The position numbers were made by a program, and so were the translations under genes. A DNA stretch of 64,000 nt from Bacteroidota bacterium (GTDB lineage Bacteria > Bacteroidota > Ignavibacteria > Ignavibacteriales > Melioribacteraceae). Location of the stretch: contig JAHJUE010000029.1 of assembly GCA_018829205.1 (NCBI GenBank), positions 1-64,000 of the forward strand. Reading direction: 5' to 3'. The notes beneath the pieces are model-generated. The model ran no database searches, had not been told where the DNA came from, and saw only the letters and a list, made by a program, of their open reading frames with translations. Of this stretch, positions 35,814 to 45,082 are shown piece after piece (position 1 is the first letter of the stretch; the number at the start of each line of letters is the position of its first letter).

Positions 35814-36302
35814 TTAATTCATAGCAATTACGGGGTTGTTGAAATCGTTCATTACTAATTCCTCAACCTGAATTTTAACAACACCTTTATGAAGCATACC
35901 TAAAACCGTTGCTGCGCCTTTTGATAAATCTAATTGTCTTCCTTTTATATATGGACCGCGGTCATTAATTCTAACAACAACCGATTTGCCGTTACGCGGG
36001 TTAGTCAACTTTAACATTGTTCCGAACGGCATATTTTTATGCGCAGCCGTCATAGACATCTGATCATATATTTCTCCGTTTGCCGTAACTTTTCCGTGAA
36101 ATTTAGGTCCGTACCATGAAGCTATCATATTTCCTTTATTTTTTAATTCTATGTCAATTGTTCTTTCAGTATTTGCTGAAATTGTCACTTCGTTTTCATC
36201 GAATTCGTCTGTTGAAGATCCCGCAAGCGAGTCCTTTAAACTAAAGAACATTACTCCTAAAATTATAAATGTTACTGCTATATATATGTTTTTCTTGTAC
36301 AA
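35814..36302 (-). CDS. RlpA-like double-psi beta-barrel protein
   Basis: 162 aa with a TTG start preceded by AGAGG. An N-terminal hydrophobic anchor (about 8-25) and a Glu-rich linker lead to the RlpA-like domain (about 58-150): IASWYGPKFHG, TANGE, MTAAH, NDRGPY and DLSKGA. These motifs include the acidic active-site residues of lytic transglycosylase RlpA. It probably acts on peptidoglycan at the cell envelope. There is no SPOR domain, unlike longer RlpA. Confidence 0.88.
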   Translation of the reverse strand: MYKKNIYIAVTFIILGVMFFSLKDSLAGSSTDEFDENEVTISANTERTIDIELKNKGNMIASWYGPKFHGKVTANGEIYDQMSMTAAHKNMPFGTMLKLTNPRNGKSVVVRINDRGPYIKGRQLDLSKGAATVLGMLHKGVVKIQVEELVMNDFNNPVIAMN

Positions 36303-36354
36303 ATTTGCCTCTTTAATTGTTAATAAATAAAAGGAGAAAAAGGAAAAAATAAAA

Positions 36355-36684
36355 CTATACTTTTAGATTATTGCCGAACCGCTGTTCGGTTTTTAATTGG
36401 GGTAGATTAAATTGAGAAGAGAGTTTGCTTTCAAATTCACCGTAAAATTCCGGTGTGTTGTAAGTTATGAAGAATATTTCAAAATTTGACGAGATGTCTG
36501 ATTGATCCAGTTCGTTTGTACGTATTAATTCAAAATGGGGAAGTGCTATTGTAATATCCCAATTTGAATTTAAAGCTGATTCTTTAACCTTCATTTCGCT
36601 CGAACCGTTAACAAATGGTTCTGCTAATAGCGTTGCTGAAAGTAAAAGAATAAAAATTATGTATTTTTTAAAAACGATTTTCAT
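36355..36684 (-). CDS. Small secreted protein of unknown function
   Basis: 109 aa. A signal peptide (about 1-21, ending near LLAEP) precedes a mature part of about 88 residues without Cys. I recognise no family. It lies 52 bp upstream of the RlpA-like gene on the same strand, and an ideal CRP/FNR-type palindrome lies about 97 bp before its start. It may be an envelope protein made under a specific redox or nutrient condition. Confidence 0.6.
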   Translation of the reverse strand: MKIVFKKYIIFILLLSATLLAEPFVNGSSEMKVKESALNSNWDITIALPHFELIRTNELDQSDISSNFEIFFITYNTPEFYGEFESKLSSQFNLPQLKTEQRFGNNLKV

Positions 36685-36744
36685 TAATTATATTTTGTCT
36701 ATAAAAAAGTAAAATAACAGCATTAATATCTGCAGTCATTTTTT

Positions 36745-36760
36745 ACAACACTTAAGTTGT
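36745..36760. promoter_or_regulatory. Dyad ACAAC-N6-GTTGT
   Basis: A short inverted repeat with a CTTAAG-like centre lies 61 bp upstream of the small secreted gene and next to the CRP/FNR-type site. Its function is unknown and it may be chance. Confidence 0.25.
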
Positions 36761-36780
36761 CTTGTTCCCGGCTTTAAAGG

Positions 36781-36796
36781 TGTGATATATATCACA
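36781..36796. promoter_or_regulatory. Perfect CRP/FNR-superfamily palindrome
   Basis: TGTGATATATATCACA is a perfect 16-bp palindrome that fits the TGTGA-N6-TCACA site used by CRP, HcpR and related factors. It lies in the 406-bp divergent gap (36685-37090), 97 bp from the secreted protein gene and 294 bp from the DUF4922 gene. The rest of the gap is AT-rich with no gene I can support. Confidence 0.6.
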
Positions 36797-37090
36797 AGCT
36801 ATTTCACGGAAATTGTTAGTCGAACATTAAATTTAAATATTATTTTATTTTAATAGATTGGCTTTTGAAGGAAATAAGTTAATATTACGGGTATTTTATT
36901 AGGATTTTCACTAAAAAAGCAAGATTCTATTTCATAGCAAAATGTTAAATATTTATATTTAGGGAAAAATTATTAAATCAACATTTGGGCAATCGAATAC
37001 ATTTTATTATTCCTCTCAAATAAATAAATAATCAAACTGTAAAACCAAGCTTCTTTTTTATTATGTTTACATAAACGAAAACAAATCTTT

Positions 37091-38101
37091 ATGACTAGCA
37101 AAAATGTAGTTAAAGATAATGAATTGAAAAAATACGGGAGTGTGGAAAATTTTGGTGAACGGACTCGCGCATTGTTTAATTATCAATTTGAAAAGTGGCC
37201 TTTATTAAAAGAAAGGCACAATAATCTAAACATTTTAGAATCCCGTGAATTAAAAATTAACAACACTTCGTTATTATTAAAATTTAATCCGCAAAAAGCG
37301 GTTGCTTCAACTTCAAACCTTAACAACGGATTAAATGATACAAAGATATGCTCTTTCTGTTCTATTAATTCATCTGACAATCAGAAGTTACTTCAATACG
37401 GCAATGATTTTTATATTCATGTTAATCCCTTCCCGGATTTAGAGGAACATTTAATAATTGCCAAATTTAAACACGTCTCTCAAAGAATAAAAAAAAATTT
37501 TGAGGATTTATTAAATCTTTCCCGTGACTTGGGAAAGTTTTTTACAATATATTATAACGGACCGGATTGCGGACCGCCTTCAACTGATCATCTTCATTTT
37601 TACGGTTGTAGAAAAAATATTTTTCCTCTGGAAAAAGAGTATAGTTTATTAAAAGAATCATTATGCAGATTAGCAGGAAGAAACGGGAAAGCGGAAGTTT
37701 GGGCGAGTAAAAATTTTTCAAGGAAGTTTATTGTATTAGAATCAACGAGTAAAATTGAACTATTAAATATATTTAAAATATTTTTCGATGGATTTTTGAG
37801 AATATCAGGCGATTCAGTTGAACCTGGGATGAATATAATTGCGTCATTTAATTTAAATAAATGGACTGTATTTATTTTCCCGAGAAGGCAATATAATTCA
37901 GAACTTATTAAGAAAGAGGGGGTTGAACAATTATTAATATCGCCTTCGGCTTTGGAATTCGGAGGAATTTGTTTCACCGGACGTAAGGATGATTTAGAAA
38001 GCGCGGATCAGGAAACATTGGAATCAATATTTAATAATATTTCTGTTTCTACTGAATTTTTCGAGTTTTTAATTAACCGATGTGAAACTTATTTCAGATA
38101 A
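37091..38101 (+). CDS. DUF4922-like HIT-superfamily protein
   Basis: 336 aa. A CSFC pair (about 97-100), YIHVNPFPDLEEHLII, the YYNGPDCGPPSTDHLHFYGC motif and a C-terminal GG segment resemble the DUF4922 family and GDP-sugar phosphorylase/adenylyltransferase HIT relatives, where HLHF supplies the catalytic histidines. It probably transfers or cleaves a nucleotidyl group on a sugar phosphate or dinucleotide. It stands alone, convergent with the phosphatase operon. The reaction is not known from sequence. Confidence 0.7.
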   Translation: MTSKNVVKDNELKKYGSVENFGERTRALFNYQFEKWPLLKERHNNLNILESRELKINNTSLLLKFNPQKAVASTSNLNNGLNDTKICSFCSINSSDNQKLLQYGNDFYIHVNPFPDLEEHLIIAKFKHVSQRIKKNFEDLLNLSRDLGKFFTIYYNGPDCGPPSTDHLHFYGCRKNIFPLEKEYSLLKESLCRLAGRNGKAEVWASKNFSRKFIVLESTSKIELLNIFKIFFDGFLRISGDSVEPGMNIIASFNLNKWTVFIFPRRQYNSELIKKEGVEQLLISPSALEFGGICFTGRKDDLESADQETLESIFNNISVSTEFFEFLINRCETYFR

Positions 38102-38105
38102 CAAT

Positions 38106-39251
38106 TTATAGTTTTTTTATTTCAATTAGACTTACATCATCTTCAAATTTTCCATTGGTAAAATCCGTAAAAGTTTTTTTGATCATTTCCATCGAATCGC
38201 CTCCGGCAGGTGTTTCTTTAATTGAATTTAGAAAACCTTCGTGGCCAAATTGCTCTTCCAATTTATTCCGTGATTCCATTATCCCGTCTGTTAATAAAAA
38301 TAATTCATCGCCCGGATTTAAATCAAGTTCATGGTCATTATATTCGCTTGATTCGTCAAATCCAAGCAGCAGGCCTTTTGATAAAATGTAGTCAATTTTA
38401 TCTTTTCTGTATACAAGCGGAAGATCGCCGGCGCCGCTGTATTTAATTTTATTTGTCGTCTTATTAATAATTACTACCGAAAGAGTGATAAATACTTCCG
38501 CTATTCTCTCATCTTTGCATACAGATTCATTAACTTTAGTAATAATTTTTGCGGGCGATAAATCCTGAACAGTTTGAAGCGCAAAACGAATAGCGCTTCT
38601 TACATAACCGGCATAAGCAACGGCAAAATACCAGGCGCCCCATTTTTTACCCATTACGTCGCCGAGAATAATGACAAGATTATCATCGTCGAATTTAAAG
38701 TAATCAATAAAATCGCCGCCGGGTACATTCTCAAAAGGCACATGCCAGTGACGAATTTCATATCCGTCGAAAACCGGGAATGTTTTCGGCACTACAGTAG
38801 CACGCATATTATCGGCAGCCTGCTGTACTTCAGCAACTACTTTTGCTCTTTCTTTTTTATGACTGTTTAGAATTGCCGATACTTTTGCAATTACAACCTT
38901 TGTGCTTGCTGTTTTTATAATATAATCCTGAATATCAAGATCGTAACCTTCAAGAATATCTTCTTCTTCTCCTTTTGCGGTTAAAAATACAAATGGGATT
39001 TTTTTTAATTCAGGATCCTGAAGAATTAATTTTCTGAATTCAAACCCGTCAATTTCCGGCATCATTATATCGCTTAAAATTAAATCTGGATTAACCTCTT
39101 TAGCCAATTCATAACCGGCTTTTCCGTTATTGGCAATTTCAACAATAAATCCGGCTTTCTTTAAATTAAATTCAAATAGTTTTGCAATATTAAGTTCGTC
39201 TTCAACTAATAATATTTTTATACCGTTATGTTTTTTATCTGCATCAGCCAC
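38106..39251 (-). CDS. Receiver-PP2C (SpoIIE/RsbU-type) phosphatase
   Basis: 381 aa with a GTG start. The REC domain (about 10-130) has phosphoacceptor Asp in LILSDIMMPEID. A linker follows, then a PP2C phosphatase with metal-binding motifs PGGDFIDY, ILGDVMGKK and LLTDGIMES. Phosphorylation by a histidine kinase would switch on dephosphorylation of a STAS protein. It is the last gene of the PAS-kinase operon, 28 bp after the STAS gene, its likely substrate. Confidence 0.93.
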   Translation of the reverse strand: MADADKKHNGIKILLVEDELNIAKLFEFNLKKAGFIVEIANNGKAGYELAKEVNPDLILSDIMMPEIDGFEFRKLILQDPELKKIPFVFLTAKGEEEDILEGYDLDIQDYIIKTASTKVVIAKVSAILNSHKKERAKVVAEVQQAADNMRATVVPKTFPVFDGYEIRHWHVPFENVPGGDFIDYFKFDDDNLVIILGDVMGKKWGAWYFAVAYAGYVRSAIRFALQTVQDLSPAKIITKVNESVCKDERIAEVFITLSVVIINKTTNKIKYSGAGDLPLVYRKDKIDYILSKGLLLGFDESSEYNDHELDLNPGDELFLLTDGIMESRNKLEEQFGHEGFLNSIKETPAGGDSMEMIKKTFTDFTNGKFEDDVSLIEIKKL

Positions 39252-39279
39252 TTACTACACTCATATTCATTATTAATTA

Positions 39280-39621
39280 TTATTCATTAAAACTTTTTAC
39301 CGCTTCTTCCAAAGTTGTATATGTATCAAAAACCCTAAAAAGTCTTGTTAGTTCGAACATTGACCTGACGCCGGGTTTAAAGCCTACAAGTTTCATGTCG
39401 CCGTTTTCTTTCGCGACTTTTTTTAAAGCATTCACAAGCACTCCTAAAAAAGTAGAGTCGATAAACTCGCACTTCGAGATGTCAACAACAACTTTTTTCA
39501 AACCTTCTTCAATGCCTTTTGTTAAAGCTTCTTTTAATATACCGGCTTCCGTAAAGGTAGCTCTGTCAATATCAACAATTTCAACCAATACATTGCCGTA
39601 TCTTTGTTCAATGATCCCCAT
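39280..39621 (-). CDS. STAS-domain anti-sigma factor antagonist
   Basis: 113 aa, entirely one STAS domain. The phosphorylatable Ser lies in KCEFIDSTFLGVLV (about 57), as in SpoIIAA and RsbV. The phosphorylation state would be set by an anti-sigma kinase, absent here, and by the PP2C phosphatase encoded next. It lies 9 bp after the sigma-54 regulator gene. Confidence 0.93.
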   Translation of the reverse strand: MGIIEQRYGNVLVEIVDIDRATFTEAGILKEALTKGIEEGLKKVVVDISKCEFIDSTFLGVLVNALKKVAKENGDMKLVGFKPGVRSMFELTRLFRVFDTYTTLEEAVKSFNE

Positions 39622-39630
39622 AGTATTCCT

Positions 39631-41016
39631 TTATTTTCTATTTACATCTATTCTATATTTATCCATTAATCTATATAAGGTAGCTCGTCCGACACTAAGT
39701 TTTTTTGCGGCTTCAACAATGTTACCGCTTGTAACAGAAAGCGCATGTCTTATTGCCTCTTCTTTTAATTTTTCGAAGGGAATTACAGGCGAATCGTCTC
39801 CGAAGAGCGGACCGCTTATATTTATTCCCGCCGATCCGTTTGAGTTAGTTATTTGCGGAGGAATAACATCAGAATCAATATAATCTCCGTCCGTCATAAT
39901 AACGCATCTTTCGAGTGTGTTTTCCAGTTCACGTACATTGCCCGGCCAGTCGTAATCGTAAAAAACCTTAAGCGCAGGTTTATTAAGTCCTTTTATGTTT
40001 TTAGTATGTTTTTGGTTAAATTCTTTAATAAAATGATTAATTAGAATTACAATATCTCCTCTTCTTTCCCTTAAAGGAGGAATTGTAATTGGAAATGAAC
40101 TAAGCCTGTAATAAAGATCTTCGCGGAATTCTTTTTCTTCCACTGCCTCCTGAAGATCCCTGTTGGTAGCCGATAGAATTCTAACATCTGTTTTGATAAT
40201 TTCGTTGCCGCCTACTCTTTCAAATTCTTTCTGCTGAATCACTCTTAATATTTTTGCCTGAAGAGACATTTCCATTTCGCCGATTTCATCAAGAAAAATT
40301 GTGCCTCCTTGAGCGAGTTCAAATTTACCAATTTTTCTTTGATGAGCTCCTGTAAACGCGCCTTTTTCATGACCGAACAATTCGCTTTCAAGCAGTTCTC
40401 GCGGAATTGAAGCGCAATTAACAACAACAAAAGGATTATTTTTTCTTATACCGTTAAAATGAATTGCTCTAGCTATTAATTCTTTTCCGGTTCCGCTTTC
40501 TCCGTGCACAAGAACGGTTATGTCGTTATTAAGCACCTTGGTAACCATTTTGAAAACATCCTGCATTTTTTTATCGGCCGAAATAATATTTTCAAAACTA
40601 TATTCTTTATTAAGATTTTTTTCCAGTTCTTCAACTTTTCTGTTTAAATCATAATTATTTATCGCGTTTTTAACCGAAGGCAATAATCTGTTTTGATCAA
40701 TAGGTTTAGGAAAGTAATCGAATGCGCCAAGTCTTAAAGACTCAAGCGCAACTTCAATACTTCCTTGTGCCGAAAGCATTATTACGGGAAGATGCTGATT
40801 TTTTGTTTTTATAGTTTTTAATAATTCATTACCGTTAATATCAGGAAGCATAATATCGAGCAGCAATAAATCCGGGTCACCGGTTTCTAATGCTTTTAAG
40901 GCATCCTTTCCATTTTGAAATGCTTCAACTTTATAACCCCACTGATTTTTAACCCAATGGGATAAAAGTTTAAGAATGGAAGGTTCGTCGTCCACAATAA
41001 AAACTAATTTTTCCAA
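39631..41016 (-). CDS. NtrC-family sigma-54 response regulator
   Basis: 461 aa. REC domain with LLLLDIMLPDINGNE, AAA+ domain with GESGTGKE, canonical GAFTGA loop and GGTIFLDEIGE, and a Fis-like HTH (GNIVEAAKKLSVGRATLYRLM). It activates sigma-54 promoters after phosphorylation, probably by the PAS kinase encoded 10 bp upstream. The target is unknown. Confidence 0.95.
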   Translation of the reverse strand: MEKLVFIVDDEPSILKLLSHWVKNQWGYKVEAFQNGKDALKALETGDPDLLLLDIMLPDINGNELLKTIKTKNQHLPVIMLSAQGSIEVALESLRLGAFDYFPKPIDQNRLLPSVKNAINNYDLNRKVEELEKNLNKEYSFENIISADKKMQDVFKMVTKVLNNDITVLVHGESGTGKELIARAIHFNGIRKNNPFVVVNCASIPRELLESELFGHEKGAFTGAHQRKIGKFELAQGGTIFLDEIGEMEMSLQAKILRVIQQKEFERVGGNEIIKTDVRILSATNRDLQEAVEEKEFREDLYYRLSSFPITIPPLRERRGDIVILINHFIKEFNQKHTKNIKGLNKPALKVFYDYDWPGNVRELENTLERCVIMTDGDYIDSDVIPPQITNSNGSAGINISGPLFGDDSPVIPFEKLKEEAIRHALSVTSGNIVEAAKKLSVGRATLYRLMDKYRIDVNRK

Positions 41017-41026
41017 GCTTCACCCT

Positions 41027-43300
41027 TTAATTATTTTTTGGCAATCTTATAATAAAAGCAGTACCCTTATTTACTTCGCTTTTAACCTGTATAAGTCCTC
41101 TGTGCAAATCCACAATTTGTTTAACCGTAACAAGTCCGAAACCCGCGCCGGGCAATTGAGTACCGGGACGGCTGACTTTTTTAAATTTCTGAAAAAGATT
41201 TGGAATTTCTTTTTCCGCAATACCGATTCCGGTATCGCTAACAATAATTTCCACTTCTTTTAGAAAATCCTGAACAATAATTGTGATTCTGCCCCCCTTA
41301 TTAGTAAACTTTATAGAATTAGATAAAAGCCTTCCGATAGAATTTGCGATTCTAGTTCTATCGCCGTGTAAAATAATTTCCGCTTCGGGAATTTCTTTTG
41401 AAAGAGTTAATCCTTTTTCTTCGGCTTGTTCTTTATGGCTTTCAAATAAATCCAGCAATACAGGCACAATATCAAATTTTGAAATATCGAGAGCGCCTTT
41501 ATCGGTTTCTAATTTTGAGAAATCCAAAACTTCATTTATAAACTTTGCCAGTCTTTTCCCTTCGGTTAAAATAATACCGTTAAATTCTTTAATCGCTTCC
41601 TGCGGCAAATCTTCGTCTGAGGCCATAGTTTCGGCAAATCCGACAATAGAAGCAAGTGGAGTTCTTAATTCGTGGGAAACGTTAGAAATAAATTCGTTTT
41701 TTAGTTTATTAAGTTCTTCAAGAACAGAGATTTGATGCTTTGCTCTATCTCTTTCAATCTGATTAATTCTATTGGCTTCAATTAGTTTTGAGTTCAGGTC
41801 CTTTAGTTTTATTTCATCTTTTCTTCTTTCGGTGATATCCCGTCCAATTGCTATCATTCCTGTAATTTCATCATCTTTTTTTGTTGGGCGCGCTTGAATG
41901 TCGAAAATTAATTTAGTGCCGAATTTATCAATAAACGCGGCTTCAAAATTAGTAACTTCTTCCGAACTTAAAATATTCTGAAACGCGACGGCAATATCAG
42001 ACTTACTATTCTCATCAATAAACTCAAGAAAATGTTTGCCTATCATATCTTCGCTGTAGTAACCAAGCGATAATGCGCCGCTTCTGTTTACAAGTTTAAA
42101 GTACCCGTAACTGTCGAGCGAAAATATTAAATCATTTGCTGTTTCAATTAAAATTCTGAACTTTTCTTCACTTTTTTCAAGTTCTTCAATTATTCTTTTT
42201 TCTTCGGTAATATCATAAATTACTCCTACAATCCGTATTACATCACCGTCTTTTAAAATCGGCACTCCGGTATGTCTTACCATTTTCTGCTGACCGTAAG
42301 CATCCTTAAATTTATATTCTACCGAAGCACGTTTCCCTTCACTTAAAGTGTTTATAAAATTTCGGACATCTTTAATATATTCGGGATAAATTTTCCGCAA
42401 GAAAATTACTCTTTTATTGTAAATATCCTCTGGCAGATATCCGAATAATTTTTTAACGGCATCCGAAACAAAGTAAAAGTTTGTAGCGTCGGGACCGGTA
42501 GAATATAGAATTGACTCAATATTTTTAGTAGTTTCTTTTACTACTTCTTCTGCTTCGGCAAAATCGGTTATATCCCAAAAAGCGCTTGTAACATTTTCAA
42601 TATTTCCTTTAGAGTCCAATGATAATGTTGAATTAACTTTGTAGGTTTTATAACTGTTATTCTTTGTTAAAAATTTTACTTTTTGTTCAAATAAATTTTC
42701 TTTTTTGGAAACTGCCTGCATAAATGGGAATTCCATAAATTCAAGCAGGATATTTTCCTGAGAATAAAAATTTAAGTTACCGTTTAGTAATTTTTCTCCA
42801 TTATATTCAAAAGATTCACAAAACAATTTATTCGCGAACAATTTTTCGCCGCTGGGATCGGTTATTAAAATTGCTATTTGAATTTTTTCGAGTTCATTCT
42901 CGGCCGTATAACTAACCGGAAATTCCAAACATTCCTTAATTAATAGGTTTGAAGATTCAATTTTTTCTATTGTTCCGTTGGAAAGTTCGTGTTCCGAAAA
43001 TAGATTAAGCAATATCTTAGTACTTTCCGATATTTGCATTTCACTTGCAAAATAATCCTTAATTCCAAATTCATCCGATAAAGTTTTATAGGATTCAAGA
43101 TTTTTGACATTTTTTACTGTTAATTTTTTTAGGGTTTTGAGATCTTCGTTAAAACCTTTTAAGAATTTATCTTCATTCCTAATTTCTCCCGAAAAGTTAA
43201 GTATTGAAGACTTATTCCCTTCAAGTTTTAGCAAATAGACAAATTTGCCGCCGGTGACGAGCAAAATATTTTTTAATATTTTATCTAATACGGAGTTCAT
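41027..43300 (-). CDS. Soluble multi-PAS histidine kinase
   Basis: 757 aa with no signal or membrane segment. An N-terminal GAF/PAS-like region (about 1-260), a PAS domain (about 262-370) and a second PAS (about 375-490) precede a coiled linker. HisKA (FISNVSHELRTPLAS) and HATPase (NSIGRLLSNSIKFT, DTGIGIAE, GAGFGL) complete the kinase. It senses a cytoplasmic signal. It is the first gene of the operon encoding a sigma-54 regulator, STAS protein and PP2C phosphatase, so it may drive two output branches. Confidence 0.92.
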   Translation of the reverse strand: MNSVLDKILKNILLVTGGKFVYLLKLEGNKSSILNFSGEIRNEDKFLKGFNEDLKTLKKLTVKNVKNLESYKTLSDEFGIKDYFASEMQISESTKILLNLFSEHELSNGTIEKIESSNLLIKECLEFPVSYTAENELEKIQIAILITDPSGEKLFANKLFCESFEYNGEKLLNGNLNFYSQENILLEFMEFPFMQAVSKKENLFEQKVKFLTKNNSYKTYKVNSTLSLDSKGNIENVTSAFWDITDFAEAEEVVKETTKNIESILYSTGPDATNFYFVSDAVKKLFGYLPEDIYNKRVIFLRKIYPEYIKDVRNFINTLSEGKRASVEYKFKDAYGQQKMVRHTGVPILKDGDVIRIVGVIYDITEEKRIIEELEKSEEKFRILIETANDLIFSLDSYGYFKLVNRSGALSLGYYSEDMIGKHFLEFIDENSKSDIAVAFQNILSSEEVTNFEAAFIDKFGTKLIFDIQARPTKKDDEITGMIAIGRDITERRKDEIKLKDLNSKLIEANRINQIERDRAKHQISVLEELNKLKNEFISNVSHELRTPLASIVGFAETMASDEDLPQEAIKEFNGIILTEGKRLAKFINEVLDFSKLETDKGALDISKFDIVPVLLDLFESHKEQAEEKGLTLSKEIPEAEIILHGDRTRIANSIGRLLSNSIKFTNKGGRITIIVQDFLKEVEIIVSDTGIGIAEKEIPNLFQKFKKVSRPGTQLPGAGFGLVTVKQIVDLHRGLIQVKSEVNKGTAFIIRLPKNN

Positions 43301-43466
43301 AATATTCGATTATTAGCAAGACTGTAAGATACATTTTTTATATATAAAAATTAATTATAAGTTTCCGTGCTTATTAAATGATTGTTAAATTTAGAACGGC
43401 AATTATTGCTAGTAAGAAAAAGACAAAATAAATGATTTTTAACAATAATAATTATGAAAAATAATA

Positions 43467-44681
43467 ATGATTAAAAATAGAAAAAAACCTGAATTATTAG
43501 CTCCCGCGGGAAATTGGACAATGTTGAGAACCGCGGTAAAAGCAGGAGCCGATGCAGTTTATTTTGGGATTGATAAATTAAATATGCGCGCAAAAGCTAA
43601 AAATTTTACAATTGAAAGTCTCCCCGAAATAGCCGCCTTCTGCAAAAAGAATAAAGTTGATTCGCATCTTACCGTAAATTCAATAGTATTCGAGGACAAT
43701 TTAAGCGAGCTTGAAGAAGTTGTTGCTTCGGCTAAGAAAGCAGGAATTGATATGTTAATATGCTGGGATATGTCGGTTATTCAAAAATGTATTGAATATC
43801 AGATGCCTTTTTGCATCAGCACACAAGCGTCAATCTCAAATTCGGCCGCCGCCAAAATGTATAAATCTATGGGCGCAAAAAGAATAGTTCTTGCCCGCGA
43901 ATGCACACTAGAAAAAATTAAAGAAATTAAAACTGCTTCAGGAATGGAAATAGAAACCTTTGTTCACGGAGCAATGTGTGTTGCCGTAAGCGGAAGATGT
44001 TTTATGAGTCATCACTTATTCAATAAAAGCGCGAACACCGGCGAGTGTATTCAGCCCTGCCGCAGAGAATATGAAATTTACGATCCCGAAAGCGACAGAT
44101 CGCTTCTGCTTGGAGAGGACTATGTTATGTCTCCTAAAGATTTATGCACAATAGAATTTTTAGATCAGCTTATAGAAGCGGGGATTGATTCTTTTAAAAT
44201 TGAAGGGAGAAAACGAAGTCCCGAATATATAACAAAGGTAGTATCAACATACCGTAAAGCCATAGATCTTTATTTCGAAAATAAATTTACGGCTGATATA
44301 AAAAAAGAAATGTATCAGGAATTAGCCAAGGTTTACAACCGAGGATTTTCAGCAGGTTTCTATTTTGGTGAGCCCAGCGGAGACGATTACGCGGTTAAAT
44401 ACGGAAGCAGCGCAACAACTAAAAAAATGTATATAGGAAAGGTTATAAATTATTTTAAGAAAACTAAAATTGTTCATGTAAGACTGGAAGCCGGAAATTT
44501 ATCAATTGGTGAAGAAGTCTACATAATTGGCGAAACAACCGGCGTAGTTGAAAACAGAATTGATAATATTGTGAAAGAAGAAATTGAAATTAATATCGGA
44601 GAGAAGGGAGACGACATTACATTTAAAAGTATAGAAATTGTAAGAAAGGGAGACCAGGTTTACAAAATAATTCCGGTTTAA
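43467..44681 (+). CDS. U32-family peptidase / RNA-modification protein
   Basis: 404 aa. The U32 signature ETFVHGAMCVAVSGRC (about 165-180) is followed by Cys residues in GECIQPC, which complete an Fe-S ligand set as in TrhP/RlhA. The N-terminus is LLAPAGNW, and the C-terminal domain is beta-rich. Relatives perform tRNA/rRNA hydroxylation (prephenate-dependent ho5U) rather than proteolysis. The gene stands alone and ends in a clear terminator. Confidence 0.9.
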   Translation: MIKNRKKPELLAPAGNWTMLRTAVKAGADAVYFGIDKLNMRAKAKNFTIESLPEIAAFCKKNKVDSHLTVNSIVFEDNLSELEEVVASAKKAGIDMLICWDMSVIQKCIEYQMPFCISTQASISNSAAAKMYKSMGAKRIVLARECTLEKIKEIKTASGMEIETFVHGAMCVAVSGRCFMSHHLFNKSANTGECIQPCRREYEIYDPESDRSLLLGEDYVMSPKDLCTIEFLDQLIEAGIDSFKIEGRKRSPEYITKVVSTYRKAIDLYFENKFTADIKKEMYQELAKVYNRGFSAGFYFGEPSGDDYAVKYGSSATTKKMYIGKVINYFKKTKIVHVRLEAGNLSIGEEVYIIGETTGVVENRIDNIVKEEIEINIGEKGDDITFKSIEIVRKGDQVYKIIPV

Positions 44682-44685
44682 AATA

Positions 44686-44716
44686 AAAAAGGCAGCTTAA
44701 ATTAAGCTGCCTTTTT
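44686..44716 (+). terminator. Rho-independent terminator of the U32 gene
   Basis: AAAAAGGCAGCTTA pairs with TAAGCTGCCTTTTT around an AAT loop, with a T run, 4 bp after the stop codon. Confidence 0.93.
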
Positions 44717-44732
44717 CAATTTCAATACTGGA

Positions 44733-44803
44733 AGATGCGAGCCAGCCTGATAATGGCGGTTATCAATTAGTTAGTTAATTAAAACTTTTGCCAACCCGCA
44801 TCC
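44733..44803. other. Structured intergenic element, possible small RNA
   Basis: It lies within the 401-bp gap 44682-45082. GATGCG (44734-44739) pairs with CGCATC (44797-44802), enclosing a hairpin TGATAA-TGGCGG-TTATCA (44748-44765). The loop TGGC could pair with GCCA at about 44790. The minus strand also folds, with a 7-bp closing stem followed by TTCCA, but no tRNA T-arm. No known RNA family is recognised. The rest of the gap is AT-rich. Confidence 0.35.
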
Positions 44804-45042
44804 AAACAAAACAATAAAGAACAATTTTTAAATTATCTATAATTGCTATGCTTAAGTAACTGCCAAAACCATACCAACCTTTAATTATGTTTAACAATTA
44901 AAATCCTAACCATATTCATTAATATTAAAGATCAATTTTTCCTAAAAATGTGTGAAAAAGGCTGTTTTTATAAGGAGAAAATTAATTAGATAATATAATT
45001 ATACAAGTACTTATTAAACCAAAATGAATTAAAACAAAATCA

Positions 45043-45080
45043 GGTGCGAAAATATTTCGTACCAAACGCAGTATTTGCGT
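45043..45080 (-). terminator. Tandem hairpins after the DUF5683-like gene
   Basis: On the minus strand ACGCA-N5-TGCGT (45080-45066) is followed by a 9-bp stem (45063-45043) and then a T-rich tract. They lie just past the stop at 45083 and probably end the kinase-kelch transcript. Confidence 0.6.
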
Positions 45081-45082
45081 GT

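Noticed and set aside
43381-43420. Possible sigma-54 promoter CGGCAATTATTGCT before the U32 gene
   Set aside because: The spacing between the GG and GC is 8, not 10.
44731-44805. tRNA-like fold on the minus strand with a 7-bp stem and TTCCA end
   Set aside because: There is no T-arm with TTCNANNC and no anticodon arm; kept only as a structured element.
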